DNA of 64,000 nucleotides from Capronia americana (lineage: Eukaryota; Ascomycota; Eurotiomycetes; Chaetothyriales; Herpotrichiellaceae): assembly GCA_016110215.1 (NCBI GenBank), contig JADWQD010000001.1, forward strand, positions 372,001 through 436,000, written 5' to 3'. Position numbers and translations under genes: made by a program. Below are positions 11,486 through 23,348 of this stretch, one piece after another; position 1 is the first letter of the stretch, and every line of letters starts with the position of its first letter. The notes below the pieces were generated by a model. It was not told the origin of the DNA. It saw only the letters and a program-made list of their open reading frames with translations, and did not search any database.

Positions 11486-13217
11486 TCAATTGGCCTTCCC
11501 ACCATCCAGAGAAGACTCGATCTCGGCGTCATGAGTCCGAATCAGCTCAGTCATTGTCGTTGCGACGACAGTGTCGCCAAACAGTCCTGCTATTTCTTCC
11601 AAAGGCTTGCCCTTCGTCTCCTTTGCCAGAAATAGAAACAAAATGAGGTGAGATGTGCCCACAGCGATGAAGACAAGGTAGAACTTCCATCCGATGGTTA
11701 CGAAGGCGTAGAGAGAAGCCCTGTGATCAGTTCTGTCAGACTTTCATGTTTCTTCAGGCAGTTTCACAGGGGATGTCACTCACTCGACGTATGCGGTATC
11801 TAGCAGGTAGATGCTGGCCACCCCAAGAGCGGAACCTTTAGCCCGAAGGTGAGCAGGCCACATTTCGCTCACGTACGTGTAGCTTGCTCCCTCCACAAAC
11901 ATGCAGTAGCCCAATTCGAAAATGTAGAAGAGAGCCACGATCGCTCTTTGCGGAGCCATATGGTCGGTCCCAGCATACTTCACAATGAGTGGAGTAACCA
12001 CAACGATGAGGGCAATCTGAATCGCTGTCCCAATGGCCAGTAAAGGCACCCGTCCAAGAGTGTCGATAAACAGAGTACCAATTGCAGCAGTTAGAGCTCC
12101 AAATGTAACGTAACCCGCCGTGATTGACAGTTGGCCAACTGTGTCAAACCCAAGACTGGCGTATATTGTCGGGCCATAGCTCGCGATTACGACGATTCCA
12201 GCCGACTAGTAGAAAAGGCTTATTTAGGTATTCTTTCCACATCTGGGAAAAGACAGAACTCACCTGGCTCATACTCTGTGTGACTACCGTGAGAATGAAG
12301 CGGGTGCGGTACCGCTTTGAAGTGCACAGAGCCCACCAGCCCATTTGGTGGTCCTGCTCGAAGGAGATCTGGTCCACCATTTGCTTTATTTCAAGCTCTG
12401 CAAATTCATGACCCTCGTCGGAAGAGTGGCCGTGCAATTTGAGAAGAGCTTTCCGCGCCTCTTCTGTCCGGCCTTTCATCACCAACCATCTTGGGGACTC
12501 CGGGATCAGGGGTAGGAGAGAGATGGTCAAGAAAGAAGGGACAGTGCAGATGGCGAAGGGGATTCGCCATTGTGCACCGCTGGCCTCCACGAAATAAAAG
12601 GCAACTCCTAACCAATTGGCAAACACATAGCCTATGGAGATCATCACACCGACGAGACCGACCATAAGACCACGGTGGCGTGGAGGAGCAAGTTCGCTTT
12701 GCAGCAAGGACCCAACCGACATGTAGGCGCCGGAGGCGAAGCCAGAGCAGCCCCTGTGAAAGAGTCAGCTTCTAATCGTTCTGCCTGATCTGATGCGTGT
12801 GCTAAGGTCTCACCGGAATATGATCAACATCGCAATATGCACGCTCCCAGCGACAAGAGCGGTGCTGACAATCGAGATGATAGCCGCAATGAGGACAGTT
12901 TTCTTTCGACCGATCTTGTCCGAAGCGTAGCTGGCCCAGGCACAGCCAAACAGGGCGCAGGCGAAAAACACCCCGAGAATGGCTCCAATCAACGGAGTAT
13001 TCGACTTGGTTTGCTGCAGGAAGCCAAAGTAAATCAAGAAACTCGGTTGGCCCAAGGTCGTGTTGATCATGCCGTTGACCATGCCGGCAGCCAGCGAGGT
13101 ACAAGAAACACACGCCACAATGCCATAGTTGTAGAGACTGAACTTGTCCTTTGCCTTGCTGTGAGGCAGAACATGTTCGCTGTGGCTCGATGGTATGTCT
13201 TCCTTCGCTGCCGCCAT
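11486..13217 (-). CDS. MFS sugar-porter-family transporter
   Basis: Exons on minus: 13217-12814, 12753-12264, 12205-11784, 11720-11486; 516 aa, all introns canonical (GTGAGA/GTGAGT donors). The protein begins MAAAKEDIPS and has about 12 hydrophobic segments. Sugar-porter marks are visible: DKIGRKK after TM2, PESPRWL in the central loop, and a KETKGKPLEEI tail equivalent to the PETKG motif. The loop after PESPRWL runs straight into TM7, and the QQxTGxN hexose motif is replaced by a Ser-rich TQSMSQSAG, so the substrate may not be a hexose. It shares the cluster with P450, monooxygenase and dehydrogenase genes, and its 5' end faces the monooxygenase at 13901. Uptake of the cluster substrate is the likely role (inference). 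The next ATG upstream is not in frame. Confidence 0.88.
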
Positions 13218-13900
13218 TGTAGGCGTTTCTTCCAAGTAGAAAGGGGGAAAAAACTCGCGGACAAGTGATTTGCACCTTAGTAGTAGCCTAGGCGTGTTGA
13301 TCTCGAAAATCAAAGGACTAGAACTATACAGCTACAGCTACAGCTACTTCGGATGTTCAAACACCAGGCCCAGGGGAGCGCTTTATGGTCCCCCACAGAA
13401 AGTCCATTCGACGAACTTGAACTCCGAGATCTCGGCGTGGGGTCCCCGGACGGGCCAATTAGGCCTAGACCCCCATGTCCAGGGGGGTGTGCCAGGGTAC
13501 CGGAGTTTGCATGTGTCAGTCTCTGGGTCCTCACAGGAGTCGATCGGACTTTGTCACTTTTCCTTCGACGCACTATGGTGCTTTCGTCAGTCGGCTTTTG
13601 TAAAATCCAGAAGCGCCAGGCTCAGGGGGATTCAACATTGCCGCGACCTGAATAGCAATTGGCGAAGTCCGATCAATGACTCCTGAAGCCTTCAGCGTGA
13701 TAGCTGCTTGTTCCATAATGGAGTTCGCAGGAAGAGAGGAAACCGGGGCAAATTACTATTCATTTATGCTTTCAAAAGTCGCGCCTGGTAGTTTTGTAAG
13801 AGGATAGTACTTCACGCATTTTCTCATTCAGCCCGACGGATACGGTATACCCGCTTGAAAGAGACCCCTGTCTTAGTCTATACACCTCAGGCTAATCACG
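13218..13900. promoter_or_regulatory. Divergent promoter, transporter / monooxygenase
   Basis: This 683-bp interval separates the start codons of the minus-strand transporter and the plus-strand monooxygenase, so a shared control region is likely. It contains a short CTACAG hexamer repeat near 13325-13350. No CAAT or TATA element was assigned with confidence. Confidence 0.5.
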
Positions 13901-16053
13901 ATGGTGCTCTCTCACGAGAATGGGTTCGTAAGGCGTTCATTTCCTACCTCAACAGAGGACCTGGCGACCAAGTATGGCTGGAACCACACAAACGAAGAAG
14001 GCTATACCATCAATGAGGCTCCTTCTGGTCTATTGCGACCTATCAAGATAATATGTCTCGGTGCAGGGGCGTCCGGGATCAACTGGGCGAAGCTCGTCCA
14101 AGATCGGATGGAAAATATTGAACTACAGATATACGACAAGAACTCGGACGTGGGCGGTACGTGGCTGGAGAATCGTTACCCGTATGTGTGCTCTGGAATG
14201 TCTTCTACGAAGCCTCCTTCAACTAACTACCAGGCAAATGAAGAGGATGCGCCTGCGATATCCCCTCCGTAAGCTACCAATTCACCTGGGAGCCTCACAT
14301 CTGGAGCCAGTACTACTCCGAGAGTCCAGAGATCTTCGACTATTTCAAGGGGATCGTTGACAAATATGACCTGTGGAAATACATCAAGCTCCGACACCGC
14401 GTCGATCATGCAGAGTGGGATGATGATGCTGGCCAGTGGCAGATTACAGTGTCGAATCTTGACTCTGGAGATCAATTCACTGAATCATGCGACATCTTCC
14501 TCAATGCAGGAGGTCCCCTCAAGTAAGTTCAGGTGCAATCTTCTATTTGCATGGTACATCTTCTGATAAAAGTCAGCTACTGGGAATGGCCCAAAATAGA
14601 CGGTCTCAAAGATTACAAAGGAGTACTCGTCCACTCTGCTGCATACCCTGAAGGTCTTGACCTGGCCAACAAGCGAGTGGCAGTGGTGGGTATAGGGTCG
14701 AGCGGAGTTCAAATCATTGCAAAAATCCAGTCTCAAGTAGAAAAACTGTACACCTGGATCAGCACCCCGACCTGGATGACCCCTGGTTTCGCCCCGAAGT
14801 ATTCAGGGCCCGGTGGACGGAACTTCCGGTGTAAGTTTCATTACCATTATGCTGGTAGCACAAGCACTGACGGCTAGAAAGACTCTGAAGAACAGAAAGA
14901 GAGATTTAGACGTGATCCCGAATACTTTCTCAAGTACTGCAAGATGGTGGAAACACAGCTTCAGGAAGGATTTCTAGCCTTTCACAAGAATACTCCCGAG
15001 GCAAAAGGATTAGAGAAGGTAGTCTCAGCGGTGCTCTCCTATGATATCCGTGCAAAGAGCTGACCGGTATCCTTTCAGATGGCAAGACAGGAGATGGTAG
15101 AAAAGCTAGGAGATCGCACAGATCTCATCGACAGTCTGATCCCCAAGGACTTTCCTGTGGGTTGCAAGCGACCGACGTAAGTTGAACGAACCTATTTTCT
15201 TCTTTTTCATCGAGCCATCTATTATCGAGCCATCTAACTTGTCGCGTGCAGGCCTGGAAATGGGTTTCTCGAAGCTCTGATCTCTCCCAACGTGACGACC
15301 TTCCTGAGTCCGTTGAAGACTATAGTCGAGCAAGGATTTCTCGACCCCGAGGGCCACGAGCACGAGGTGGATGTAATCATCTTGGCCACCGGCTTCAACA
15401 CGACCTGGGTACCACGGTTCCCAATCATCGCCAATGGAACCAATCTGCAAGACCAATACCGCAAAAATCCAATTTCTTACCTGGGACTCTCGGCGCCTTT
15501 CATGCCCAATTACTTTACATTCTACGGTCCGTACGGTCCTCTGGGCCAAGGCAGTGCGCTCTGCATGATTGAGAAGATGGCAGACTACTTCGCCCACATG
15601 ATCAAGAAATTACAAGTGGAGAATATCAAGAGCTACACACCAAAGATGGGTGTGGCGCTCGATTATCAGGAGCACACGGACGTCTATCACAACCGCACAG
15701 TGTGGTCCGGTAACTGCCGGAGTTGGTTCAAGGGAGGCAAAATGGGCGGCAAGGTCATGCTTCATCCCGGAACGAGAACACAATAGTAAGTCGATTTTGT
15801 CCCCCGTAAAAAAGATGGAACCGGGGGTATACCGTATCGTCCGACGAAATATAGATTAACTTGGCGCGTCAACTGCAGTATGGAACTCATAGAGACTCCT
15901 CGATATGAAGACTATGAGATTCAATATCGGAACCGGAATGTGTGGCACTGGTTGGGAAATGGATTCTCCACGCGTGATCTGGACGGGAGAGATCTGACCT
16001 GGTATATGGGCCTGGTGGATGGGAGGGACGAACAGCGACATTTTGATGTTTGA
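13901..16053 (+). CDS. Baeyer-Villiger-type flavin monooxygenase
   Basis: Seven exons: 13901-14181, 14244-14522, 14577-14830, 14882-15018, 15079-15176, 15252-15785, 15879-16053; 585 aa. The FAD Rossmann motif GAGASG is at 54-59, GGTWLENRYPG(C)AC near 85-98, the second (NADPH) Rossmann motif GIGSSG near 225-230, and the ATGF hinge in the last third. The expected BVMO fingerprint FxGxxxHxxxW appears as YKGVLVHSAAY (200-210), with Tyr at both aromatic ends. The family inserts oxygen next to a ketone using FAD, NADPH and O2, giving an ester or lactone; some members instead oxidise heteroatoms. The exon order was set by reading phase at every junction. It lies between the transporter and the convergent P450. 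Confidence 0.9.
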
Positions 16054-16520
16054 ATTCGTAAGAGCATTGTTCAGTTCCTATTACCCGTTAGTGGTACACA
16101 ATATGAATAGATCAGACACTCAATCAAATCACCTACACCGATCATGTATTAGCATCATAAAACACCTTTCAACAGTGCGATATCTGGATGTTCTAGTTTA
16201 ATTTGATCTCGTTGTTGCCAAACACAGTCATTGTAATTATGATTTCCGTTTCGTTATTTGACGAGGAACAGCTTGCTAAAGGAGGTCGCCCTTGGAATAA
16301 GTCGCGTTGGAATTCTGAGGTCTGCTCAAGGAAACTAACCTATGCAACAGCCAGCATCTTTCTTGATATGTATCATTGTCCATTGTCCATAGTCTCAACG
16401 ATAAGTACTTGTCAAAGTCGTCTAGAAAAGAAGGGCATAGCTATAATGATAAAATGAAATCTCGAGAGACTGCGAGAGTCTCGTATCCTCCCTCCCATTC
16501 TACATTGCATCCACCACAAA
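16054..16520. other. Shared 3' interval between convergent genes
   Basis: This 467-bp AT-richer stretch lies between the stop codons of the monooxygenase (+) and the P450 (-). It should hold both poly(A) regions. No gene is seen. Confidence 0.4.
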
Positions 16521-18592
16521 TCAGCTCAGCAGCTCCTTCCCCTGCCTCTTGTGAACCGTCAGTGGAATTGGCTGCTTCATATATCCCATGTAACTCCTCA
16601 GCTCGCCCCAAAAGGCATCATGGTCAAACGTCGGGGACATCTCGAACTCAAAGTCCTTGAACACATGCGCCAGCAACAGCCTCATCTCCAGGTACGCGAG
16701 GGCCTTTCCGGGACAGATGAATTGGCCGGCGCTGAAGGGGATGAAGGAGCGAGTGTTGTGCACCCATTCCGGATTGCGCTGCTCATCGATCCAGCGCTCG
16801 GGGACGAAGGATTTGGGATTCGTGAAGCTGCGCGGGTCGTGCGCCATGAATGTTGGCTGCGAGTGGACCTGGGTGTTCTCGGGCAGATATTTTCCATTGA
16901 TCACACATCCGCCCTTGGGCGTTGTGCGTTGATTGCCGTTCGGAGCTGGTGGGACCATTCGGAGGGATTCATTGATCACTGCGTTCAGATAGGGCATCTT
17001 GTCCGGTCCTGATGTTGGTTCTGTGTTAGAAACGGCGGTGTTCAATGTGGTAGATAAGGAACTGACCTAGCTTCCCTCCGTCAAGAGATGAGCCGTGGGT
17101 TTCCCAAGCCTGATCGATCTCCTGGATCAGTTTTTTCTGGATGGCAGCGTCTTTTCCAACAAAGTAGAAAACGAAACTGCTCATGGTTAGTTGCAATGAC
17201 TTCGTCACACTCAGGTAGAAAAAATGTACCTCAAGCAAACTGCCGTGGTATCGCTTCCTGCGACAATAATCACAGGGGCATCAGATCGAAGATCCTTTTC
17301 ACTTAACCTGACAAAGTGTTAATGTCACCAGGGGCTTTTCAAAATGGTGATAAGATAAAGCATCTGCTTACTTTCCATATTCCTCATCTAGGAGGTACGT
17401 GAATAGGTCTGTCGGCTTCGTGCCCATGGCCAATCTCTTTTCGAAATGCTCAACAGAAGTCTGTGCGAATCGCATTGTCTTTGCCTTTTCTTCCGGGTCC
17501 ATGGGCAAATACTTGAAGATTGTCGACAACCATTGGACATTCCGAATCAACTCGGTCATCTTGAGACCCTTGCGGACGAGTTCAGCAAGCTCGCCGGAGC
17601 TTTCTTTCTCAATAAATGAGAATGTCTCGTTGAATGCGAGGTCTGCCATCGCGTCGAAGCCAAAGAAGTCGATGAACGCTCCAACGTCGATTTCCTTGCC
17701 TGGGAATACCGGTATTAGAGCTAGACAAGGGGGAAGAACAAGGGGGCCGAAGAAGTACCTTCATATTGGGCAAATTTGCCCTTCAGCACGTTAATGATCC
17801 TGACAAGTCTGGGCTCATATGACGTGATTGCTTTGATAGCGAGGCCTTTGTCCCAGACTTTGCGGCGTGCTCTATGAAGTACAATATCTCTCTCATCTCC
17901 AAGACTGATACCATCAGCCCAGAGGCGGGTATCATAGTTCGGCCCCTTCTGGAGTTTGTTTGCCTGTGATCCATGGATATACTTCACCGCTTCGGGATCC
18001 GCGAAGGACAATTCGTTTGGACCAACGCGAACAACGTCACCATACTTTTCGTGAAGCTCGGGAAAAGTGAGGTACGTCTTCCCAAAAGAGACCAAGTAGA
18101 AGCCGTACCATTTGGTGATCTTAGCTAGCAACGGTCCAGGATATTCTCTAAGGGGGTGGAGGAAAACTCGATAGATGGCGATGCTGGACCTGGTAAAAGC
18201 TCAGCTTGTGTTCGACGCGATTCATTCCTATTGGGAATCTGGAGGCCAATTTACCCCAAGGCAAAGAGATGGATGGTTGTGAACACCAGGTCCAGAACCA
18301 GGCTTGTGCTTACAGCCTTTGTGAAGCGTGAGAGAATGATGAAAGCACAAACGGACAGAGCTGCCAATTGCGAAATGTAGCGTCTGAGATGAATCAATGA
18401 GTTAATTTGATTCCCTTGATAATGATTGTTTAACACTCACAGGAATGTCGGTTCCCATCTTTTGTAGTAGAGGTGAGCAGCCTGACGGCGACGTCAGCAA
18501 CACACCAAACATTATATTCAGCATGGATGATGGTTACAACTTACCAAGCCGCTCAGAACGGCAGCCACACAGGTTGGGAGCATGTAATCCAT
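16521..18592 (-). CDS. Cytochrome P450 monooxygenase with unusual heme motif
   Basis: Eight exons on minus: 18592-18545, 18481-18441, 18383-18255, 18189-17759, 17699-17372, 17307-17230, 17176-17067, 17020-16521; 554 aa. The N-terminal region has hydrophobic segments (LAALSVCAFIILS) for ER anchoring, then HPLREYPGPLLAK, typical of fungal class E P450s. The I-helix AGSDTT is at 342-347, ExxR (ESLR) at 406-409, PERW near 462-465, and the heme-binding FSAGQFICPG at 484-493 with Cys491 as the expected iron ligand. The residue two before the Cys, nearly always Arg or His, is Phe489. Likely role: hydroxylation of the cluster substrate with an NADPH-P450 reductase partner. Two acceptors 3 nt apart at the sixth intron change one residue only. 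Confidence 0.9.
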
Positions 18593-19060
18593 GATCCGAT
18601 CCGTTAAAACAAAGAGAATGCAAACGAACTCTAGCCTGAAAACATGGCTGATGCTAGTTCTGTAGGCTCATTTGAACCTCTATGACCTGGAGGCATTTCT
18701 GGGTGGCAATGTATTCGATTAAACTCCGGTAACGATGTTCGTGCCTTTGACCCGCAGTCCGAGGTAGATTCTGATACCCATTCGCGTCCCCGGCAGAGCA
18801 TCGTCTGCTCGAGCACTAGACGAGTGTGAAACTCCGCGGCCTCGAGACCCACCATGCTTTGGCGCTCGGAGAAAGCGTCGAATGTGAAGTTTGGCGAAAA
18901 TAATGGCTGGATGATGACCATCGTCTAAGGGACGAGCGATATTGCGGGGTGTAACCTGACAAACAATCTTTCTGTAGAGATTAAGTATTCGTATACTTTC
19001 CTTCAACATCCCAAGGAGGTCAATACTCGTAAGGCATTCTCCTTCTAATCTTCTACCACC
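18593..19060. promoter_or_regulatory. Divergent promoter, P450 / cyclase-family gene
   Basis: This 468-bp interval separates the divergent start codons of the P450 and the cyclase-family gene. A short minus-strand open frame here has no domain and was not called. Confidence 0.5.
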
Positions 19061-20145
19061 ATGGCGGTGATCCCGGACTTTGACGGTCTTCCCCCCGTTA
19101 AGGGCCGCCAGCAGGGGAACACTTGGGGTTTCTGGGGTGACGATGATGAGATTGGAAGTGGGCAGAATCACTTTGGACCTCGTATCAAGCAAAAGTTGCT
19201 TATTCATTAACAGCGTTAAACCTTCTCACGCCCGACATCGTTCATCAAGCAGCCGGCGAAATCAAGTGTGGCAAGTCAGCATCACTAGACCTACCGTTGG
19301 ATCATTTCAAAGAGCGAATCGGCGGGCGACGCTCGCTTGATCATAAGATCATCGACTACAAGGCTATTGCAGGCATGTACGTCTACGATGACGAGCTTCA
19401 TTTCAATACCCAGAGCAGCTCGCAGTGGGACGGGATGACACATTGTGCCACGCAAAAAGACGGATATTATTATAACGGGCTCAAGTTCGAGGATGTCGTG
19501 AACAAGAGAGATGGAAGAAACGGGACACACAGTAAGACCATCTTTTCGTGTTTCAAGCCAGAGGTATACAGTATACTCACCTTATCAGCGTGGCTACGCA
19601 GAGGTGGAATTGTTGGCCGTGGTATTCTTCTTGACTATCCAGTTTGGCGAAGTGCGACAGGGAGGGAGCCAGCATTAGCAGGGTCCAGCCACGCCATCAC
19701 GGTAGACGAACTTGAACAAATGGTACAACACTTCGGACTCGAGATCAGGCAAGGCGATATCTTGCTGCTCCGCACGGGCTACGGCGAATGGTATGACAAT
19801 GCCACAACCGAAGAGAGGACCCGAGTGATCAAGCAAGAGGCCTTTATTGGCGTGGAAGAATCAATGGAAACGGTAAAGTGGCTTTGGAACAAACACATTG
19901 CCGCTGTGGCCACAGATGCTCCAGGCTTTGAAGTCTGCCCTGTGCCATGGGGAGACGAGTCAAAAGTGGTGCTCCATGAATGGATATTGGTGCATTTTGG
20001 CATGCCTCTTGGTGAACTCTGGAATCTGGAGGATCTATCGAAACTGTGCAAACAAGAGGGACGATATTCGTTTTTCTTCACCAGTGCACCGTTGCATGTT
20101 ATAGGAGGTATTGCCAGTCCGCCTAACGCATTAGCCGTATTATAA
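19061..20145 (+). CDS. Cyclase-family (PF04199, formamidase-like) hydrolase
   Basis: Exons 19061-19157, 19214-19531, 19589-20145; 323 aa. Joining the first two rebuilds the family's GDDDEIGTLNLLTPD block across a phase-1 intron (GTGGGC, branch CATTAAC, end CAG). The central segment TQSSSQWDGMTH is the counterpart of the metal-binding H-x-G-T-H-x-D region in the fungal subfamily. It is followed by GGIVGRGILLDYP and a C-terminal half with HEWILVHFGMPLGE. Relatives include bacterial kynurenine formamidase and isatin hydrolase, metal-dependent amide- or ring-opening hydrolases. In this cluster it could hydrolyse the lactone or ester made by the monooxygenase (inference). Divergent from the P450. 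Confidence 0.85.
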
Positions 20146-20425
20146 TGAAATTAGAATTGTTGAGCAATCTGTAAATTTGCAGAATTGATGAACCAAATGT
20201 TCAATCCAACGTGACTGGGAATTGTGGCACCCCGCTTCCTCGAATGTCACCTGGGCCCGGCATTCAAGCGACCGGTCACATACCCACCCCGAGAGTGTAG
20301 CTTGGAAGTGCGGTACGGTAGTGGATACCAAGTAATACATAAAATGTCTGTCTTATCCATTACAAGTGTACCAGGGATTAAATGGTTACTAGATTAAGCG
20401 AACTCAACAGCATCAATCCTCAGCC

Positions 20426-21225
20426 ATGGAACGAAATACTCTCCAAGGAAAGGTTATCGCAGTAACGGGCGGTGCTTCAGGCATTGGCCTCGGCGTTGTA
20501 CACAAATTGATCTTGCTCAAGGCGAAGATTGCTGTGGCCGATATCAGTGAACAGCCAGACGAGCTGAAAGACGTACCGGACCTCATGTTCAGCAAAGTGG
20601 ACGTCTCGTCAAGAAGCGAAGTTCACGACTGGGTGCAGGCCATTGTCCAGAAATTTGGCAGACTCGATGGAATGGTTGCGAACGCTGGAATCTGTCCCTT
20701 TGAGGGTGGGATCGTCAGTGACGATCTATACCAGCGTATAATGGGAGTGTGTGTCGGAGGTGTATGGAACTGCGGAACCGAAGCATACTGGCAGTTCAAG
20801 AAACAAGGCGGAGGAGGCGTCATTGTCAATACATCCAGCGGAGCAGGATTGCGAGCTGTGAAAGGGCTCGCGGTCTACAGTGCTGCGAAACATGCAGTGA
20901 TTGGATTAACACGGACTTGGGCTCTAGATTGGGCTCTGGAGGGCATTCGTGTCAATTCTCTGGCACCAGGTAGATTCTCCCAGGGCAAATGTTTCGAGTA
21001 TATACATACTGACATGAAATAGGACTGACGGAATCCGGTATGCAACGAGCAACGTTTGCTCAGTTCAAAGACGTCGCCGAGAGACTTTCGTCGGTCACGC
21101 CGATGGGAAGAATGGGAAAGCCTCACGAGCTAGCCGACAGTGTTATCTTTCTTCTGGGAGACAGCGCTTCTTTTGTTACGGGACATGTACTCAGCTGCGA
21201 TGGAGGAAGTATGAGTGGTGCTTAA
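20426..21225 (+). CDS. Short-chain dehydrogenase/reductase
   Basis: Exons 20426-20969 and 21023-21225 (53-bp intron, phase 1); 248 aa, a normal length for classical SDRs. Cofactor motif TGGASGIG at 14-21, NAG at 86-88, catalytic Ser near 137-138 (NTSSGAG), and YxxxK as Tyr151/Lys155 (YSAAK). The acidic residue after beta-2 (VADIS) suggests NAD preference. The C-terminus has the usual FVTGHVLSCDGG. It probably interconverts an alcohol and a ketone in the neighbouring pathway; an alcohol made by the P450 and oxidised here would suit the Baeyer-Villiger enzyme (inference). Confidence 0.9.
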
Positions 21226-21956
21226 GTCACATCATTCTTCCAGGATATAGAACTATCGGAAAATCACAAATATCAACAAATGTCCAATGAAATTCCTAAT
21301 GCATCTATCGACCTGGGAACGTGTGTTTCATACTGTCGCTGCCTCCGGTCCGCCAGGCTATCAGATGTCCTCGCTCGAGGACCACCGAGAAAGGCATCCT
21401 AGCTGAAAGAGCCAGTATTCTTCAGCCTTACTGGAATGGTCTGGTCTCCACTCTGGGTCTAAGAGGGACCCCGCGGTGGAGGTAGAATGCTTGTTGGCTC
21501 AAGTGTGTTTACCGGAGTTTGAACACATTTCAGACCCACAATAGTCTAAAGTTTCACCACATTTCTGCCGGCGCAACACCCCATACTCCGCTCTCCAACA
21601 ACAATCTCGTATTCTGGACGAGGAGTTCGCAGGGCAGTGTGTTGCAAAGAAACTCCAGTCTTACAGTCACAGCCGATTTTCAGAAGGCAACCGATGATGT
21701 AGGACTAGGCCTCCTGCCTCTCTGGGTGCCCTTCACAGCCCGTCATCGGCCTATTCAATAGCTACAGAGACAGTGTGTGTATTGGGGTGTAGGAAGAGAC
21801 AGTGCCTGTCCAACTGCCGTATGAGACCGAACCCAGCCCTATTAATCTTCTAAGCTACCAAATCCTAAGGGGTTCCCCATCGCGTTTTCACTGACCCGAT
21901 GACCTATCCTACTGTGCTCCATTAACCAGCTGATGACCTCCTTGAGCCCAGTGCTA
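21226..21956. other. Non-coding interval at cluster edge
   Basis: About 730 bp between the convergent SDR and the small gene at 21957. One 80-codon frame at 21519 has no support. No repeat or RNA is recognised. Confidence 0.35.
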
Positions 21957-22703
21957 TCACTCGTGAGGATCTTTCTCCTCCCAGGTTCCATTGTCCTTGT
22001 ATTCGACAAGCGCTACATTTGTTTTCCCGTCGGCATCTTTCTTGAACTTGATAAGAGAAGAGGCAGTAGACTGATACTCGGCATCGATCTCCGCCCCAAC
22101 GGGGGAATTGTAGCGGAAGAATATTTGGAATGCGTTCGGCGCCCCAGAGGGTTTCAATATGGCATTACCAGGTACCATTACCGGAAGTTTGCCAAATTGT
22201 GACACCTTATCTGCACTCGGGCCCCTGAGCAACACAACTGTCGTGGAGATACCGGTTGAAACGCCGAACGCCTGGGGTCTTGTGTTGACCCAGGTGCTCT
22301 GTGTTGTGTCGACTGTGGGCTCTCCCTCGAGTGGTATCTTGAAGACCTGTCCAAATGCAATATCTTGCAGGCCGAGGAGTGTCGTCCCGCCGTCCTGAGT
22401 ATGTGCAATACGGTATACCGAGGTCGCGAATGGCTCGGATGTAAATTGAACCGTCAGCCTATTGAGCGCTGAATAAGAACAGCTTAGTAGTTAGAGCATC
22501 GATCATCAGGGCCCAGGAGAGCCACTATTCTGAGTTTAGATTTGCTCACCCCAATCGAAACTCGTGAGTGTCAAAGGGACTGGATTGGTGCGAAATCCAA
22601 GTTCGCCATCGGGGTGGATCAGAATTGGCTGATAAGGCGCTGCTTTGAGGAAATCCCCAATGGCTTTGTCGGCGTCAATGAAAAGAGTGTAACTTTCGCT
22701 CAT
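21957..22703 (-). CDS. Hypothetical protein, 221 aa
   Basis: Exons on minus 22703-22550 and 22468-21957, joined by an 81-bp phase-1 intron (GTGAGC, end TTCAG). I do not recognise the family. The protein starts MSESYTLFIDADKAIGDFLKA and is rich in beta-prone segments (LNRLTVQFTS, ISTTVVLLRG, NAFQIFFRYNS). It ends in a charged tail (EEKDPHE). No signal peptide, membrane segment or Cys cluster is present. The smooth frame across the intron and the balanced composition argue for a real gene; it may be a small beta-sandwich protein (inference). Confidence 0.6.
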
Positions 22704-22975
22704 CTTGTGCGCGCTAATTTGTATTCTGGACTCAAGGTGTCAGTGAAGGTAAGGGCCAAAGAGGTTGCTTGAGGAAATGCAACGAAGTGTGGAAGAGAAA
22801 AACCCCGTGTAGACAAGAGACCATGGCTTTGTACTTAAGCAGCGGAGCACCTTCTTCACCGCCAAACAATGTAGAGCTATTGTAATAGCAACCTGACGGG
22901 TCGCCACGGTCGAGAAAGAGTTCGAATCAAGGTATTCTGGTTCGACACAAAGAGCGCAGCCAAGGCCTTCGATAT

Positions 22976-23174
22976 CGAGTAAGATGCCAATCGAGTAAGA
23001 TGCCAATCGAGTTCTGCTTCTTTGCTGCAGCTGCACCATCCAAATCAGCTGTAAACCTATATTTGGTGTTCTCAGTCCGAACCTGAAGATACGCGTTTCG
23101 GATCTCTCGAATCATGTCTCGTAGTCTCAGCCAGCCTCGAATCATGCGTCGTCGTCTCAGCCAGCCTCGAATCA
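22976..23174. repeat. Two short tandem duplications
   Basis: A 16-bp unit (CGAGTAAGATGCCAAT) is exactly duplicated at 22976-23007. A 30-bp unit starting TCGAATCATG occurs at 23107-23136 and 23137-23166 with few differences, plus a partial third copy. In one minus-strand frame the 30-bp unit encodes a ten-residue repeat (DSRLAETTxH), so it may have belonged to a gene, but no complete gene could be built. Confidence 0.8.
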
Positions 23175-23348
23175 ACCTGCCGACGGATATCACGTAGAAG
23201 GTCAAATTTCTCGACGTATGACCATCAGCCCCTACGGCCTTTAAGGCGGTTAGACCACGAACTTATGCCAATCACTGTGACATGATTGACATTTGAGTGC
23301 ATGGTTCAGGCAGACAACCGACGGACGTCCGCCCTTACTGACCGAAGT

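Noticed and set aside
15106..15597. 163-codon minus-strand frame
   Set aside because: Lies across exons and an intron of the monooxygenase on the other strand; a shadow.
10535..21225. Classical secondary-metabolite cluster
   Set aside because: No PKS, NRPS, terpene synthase, DMATS or other backbone enzyme is present in the window.
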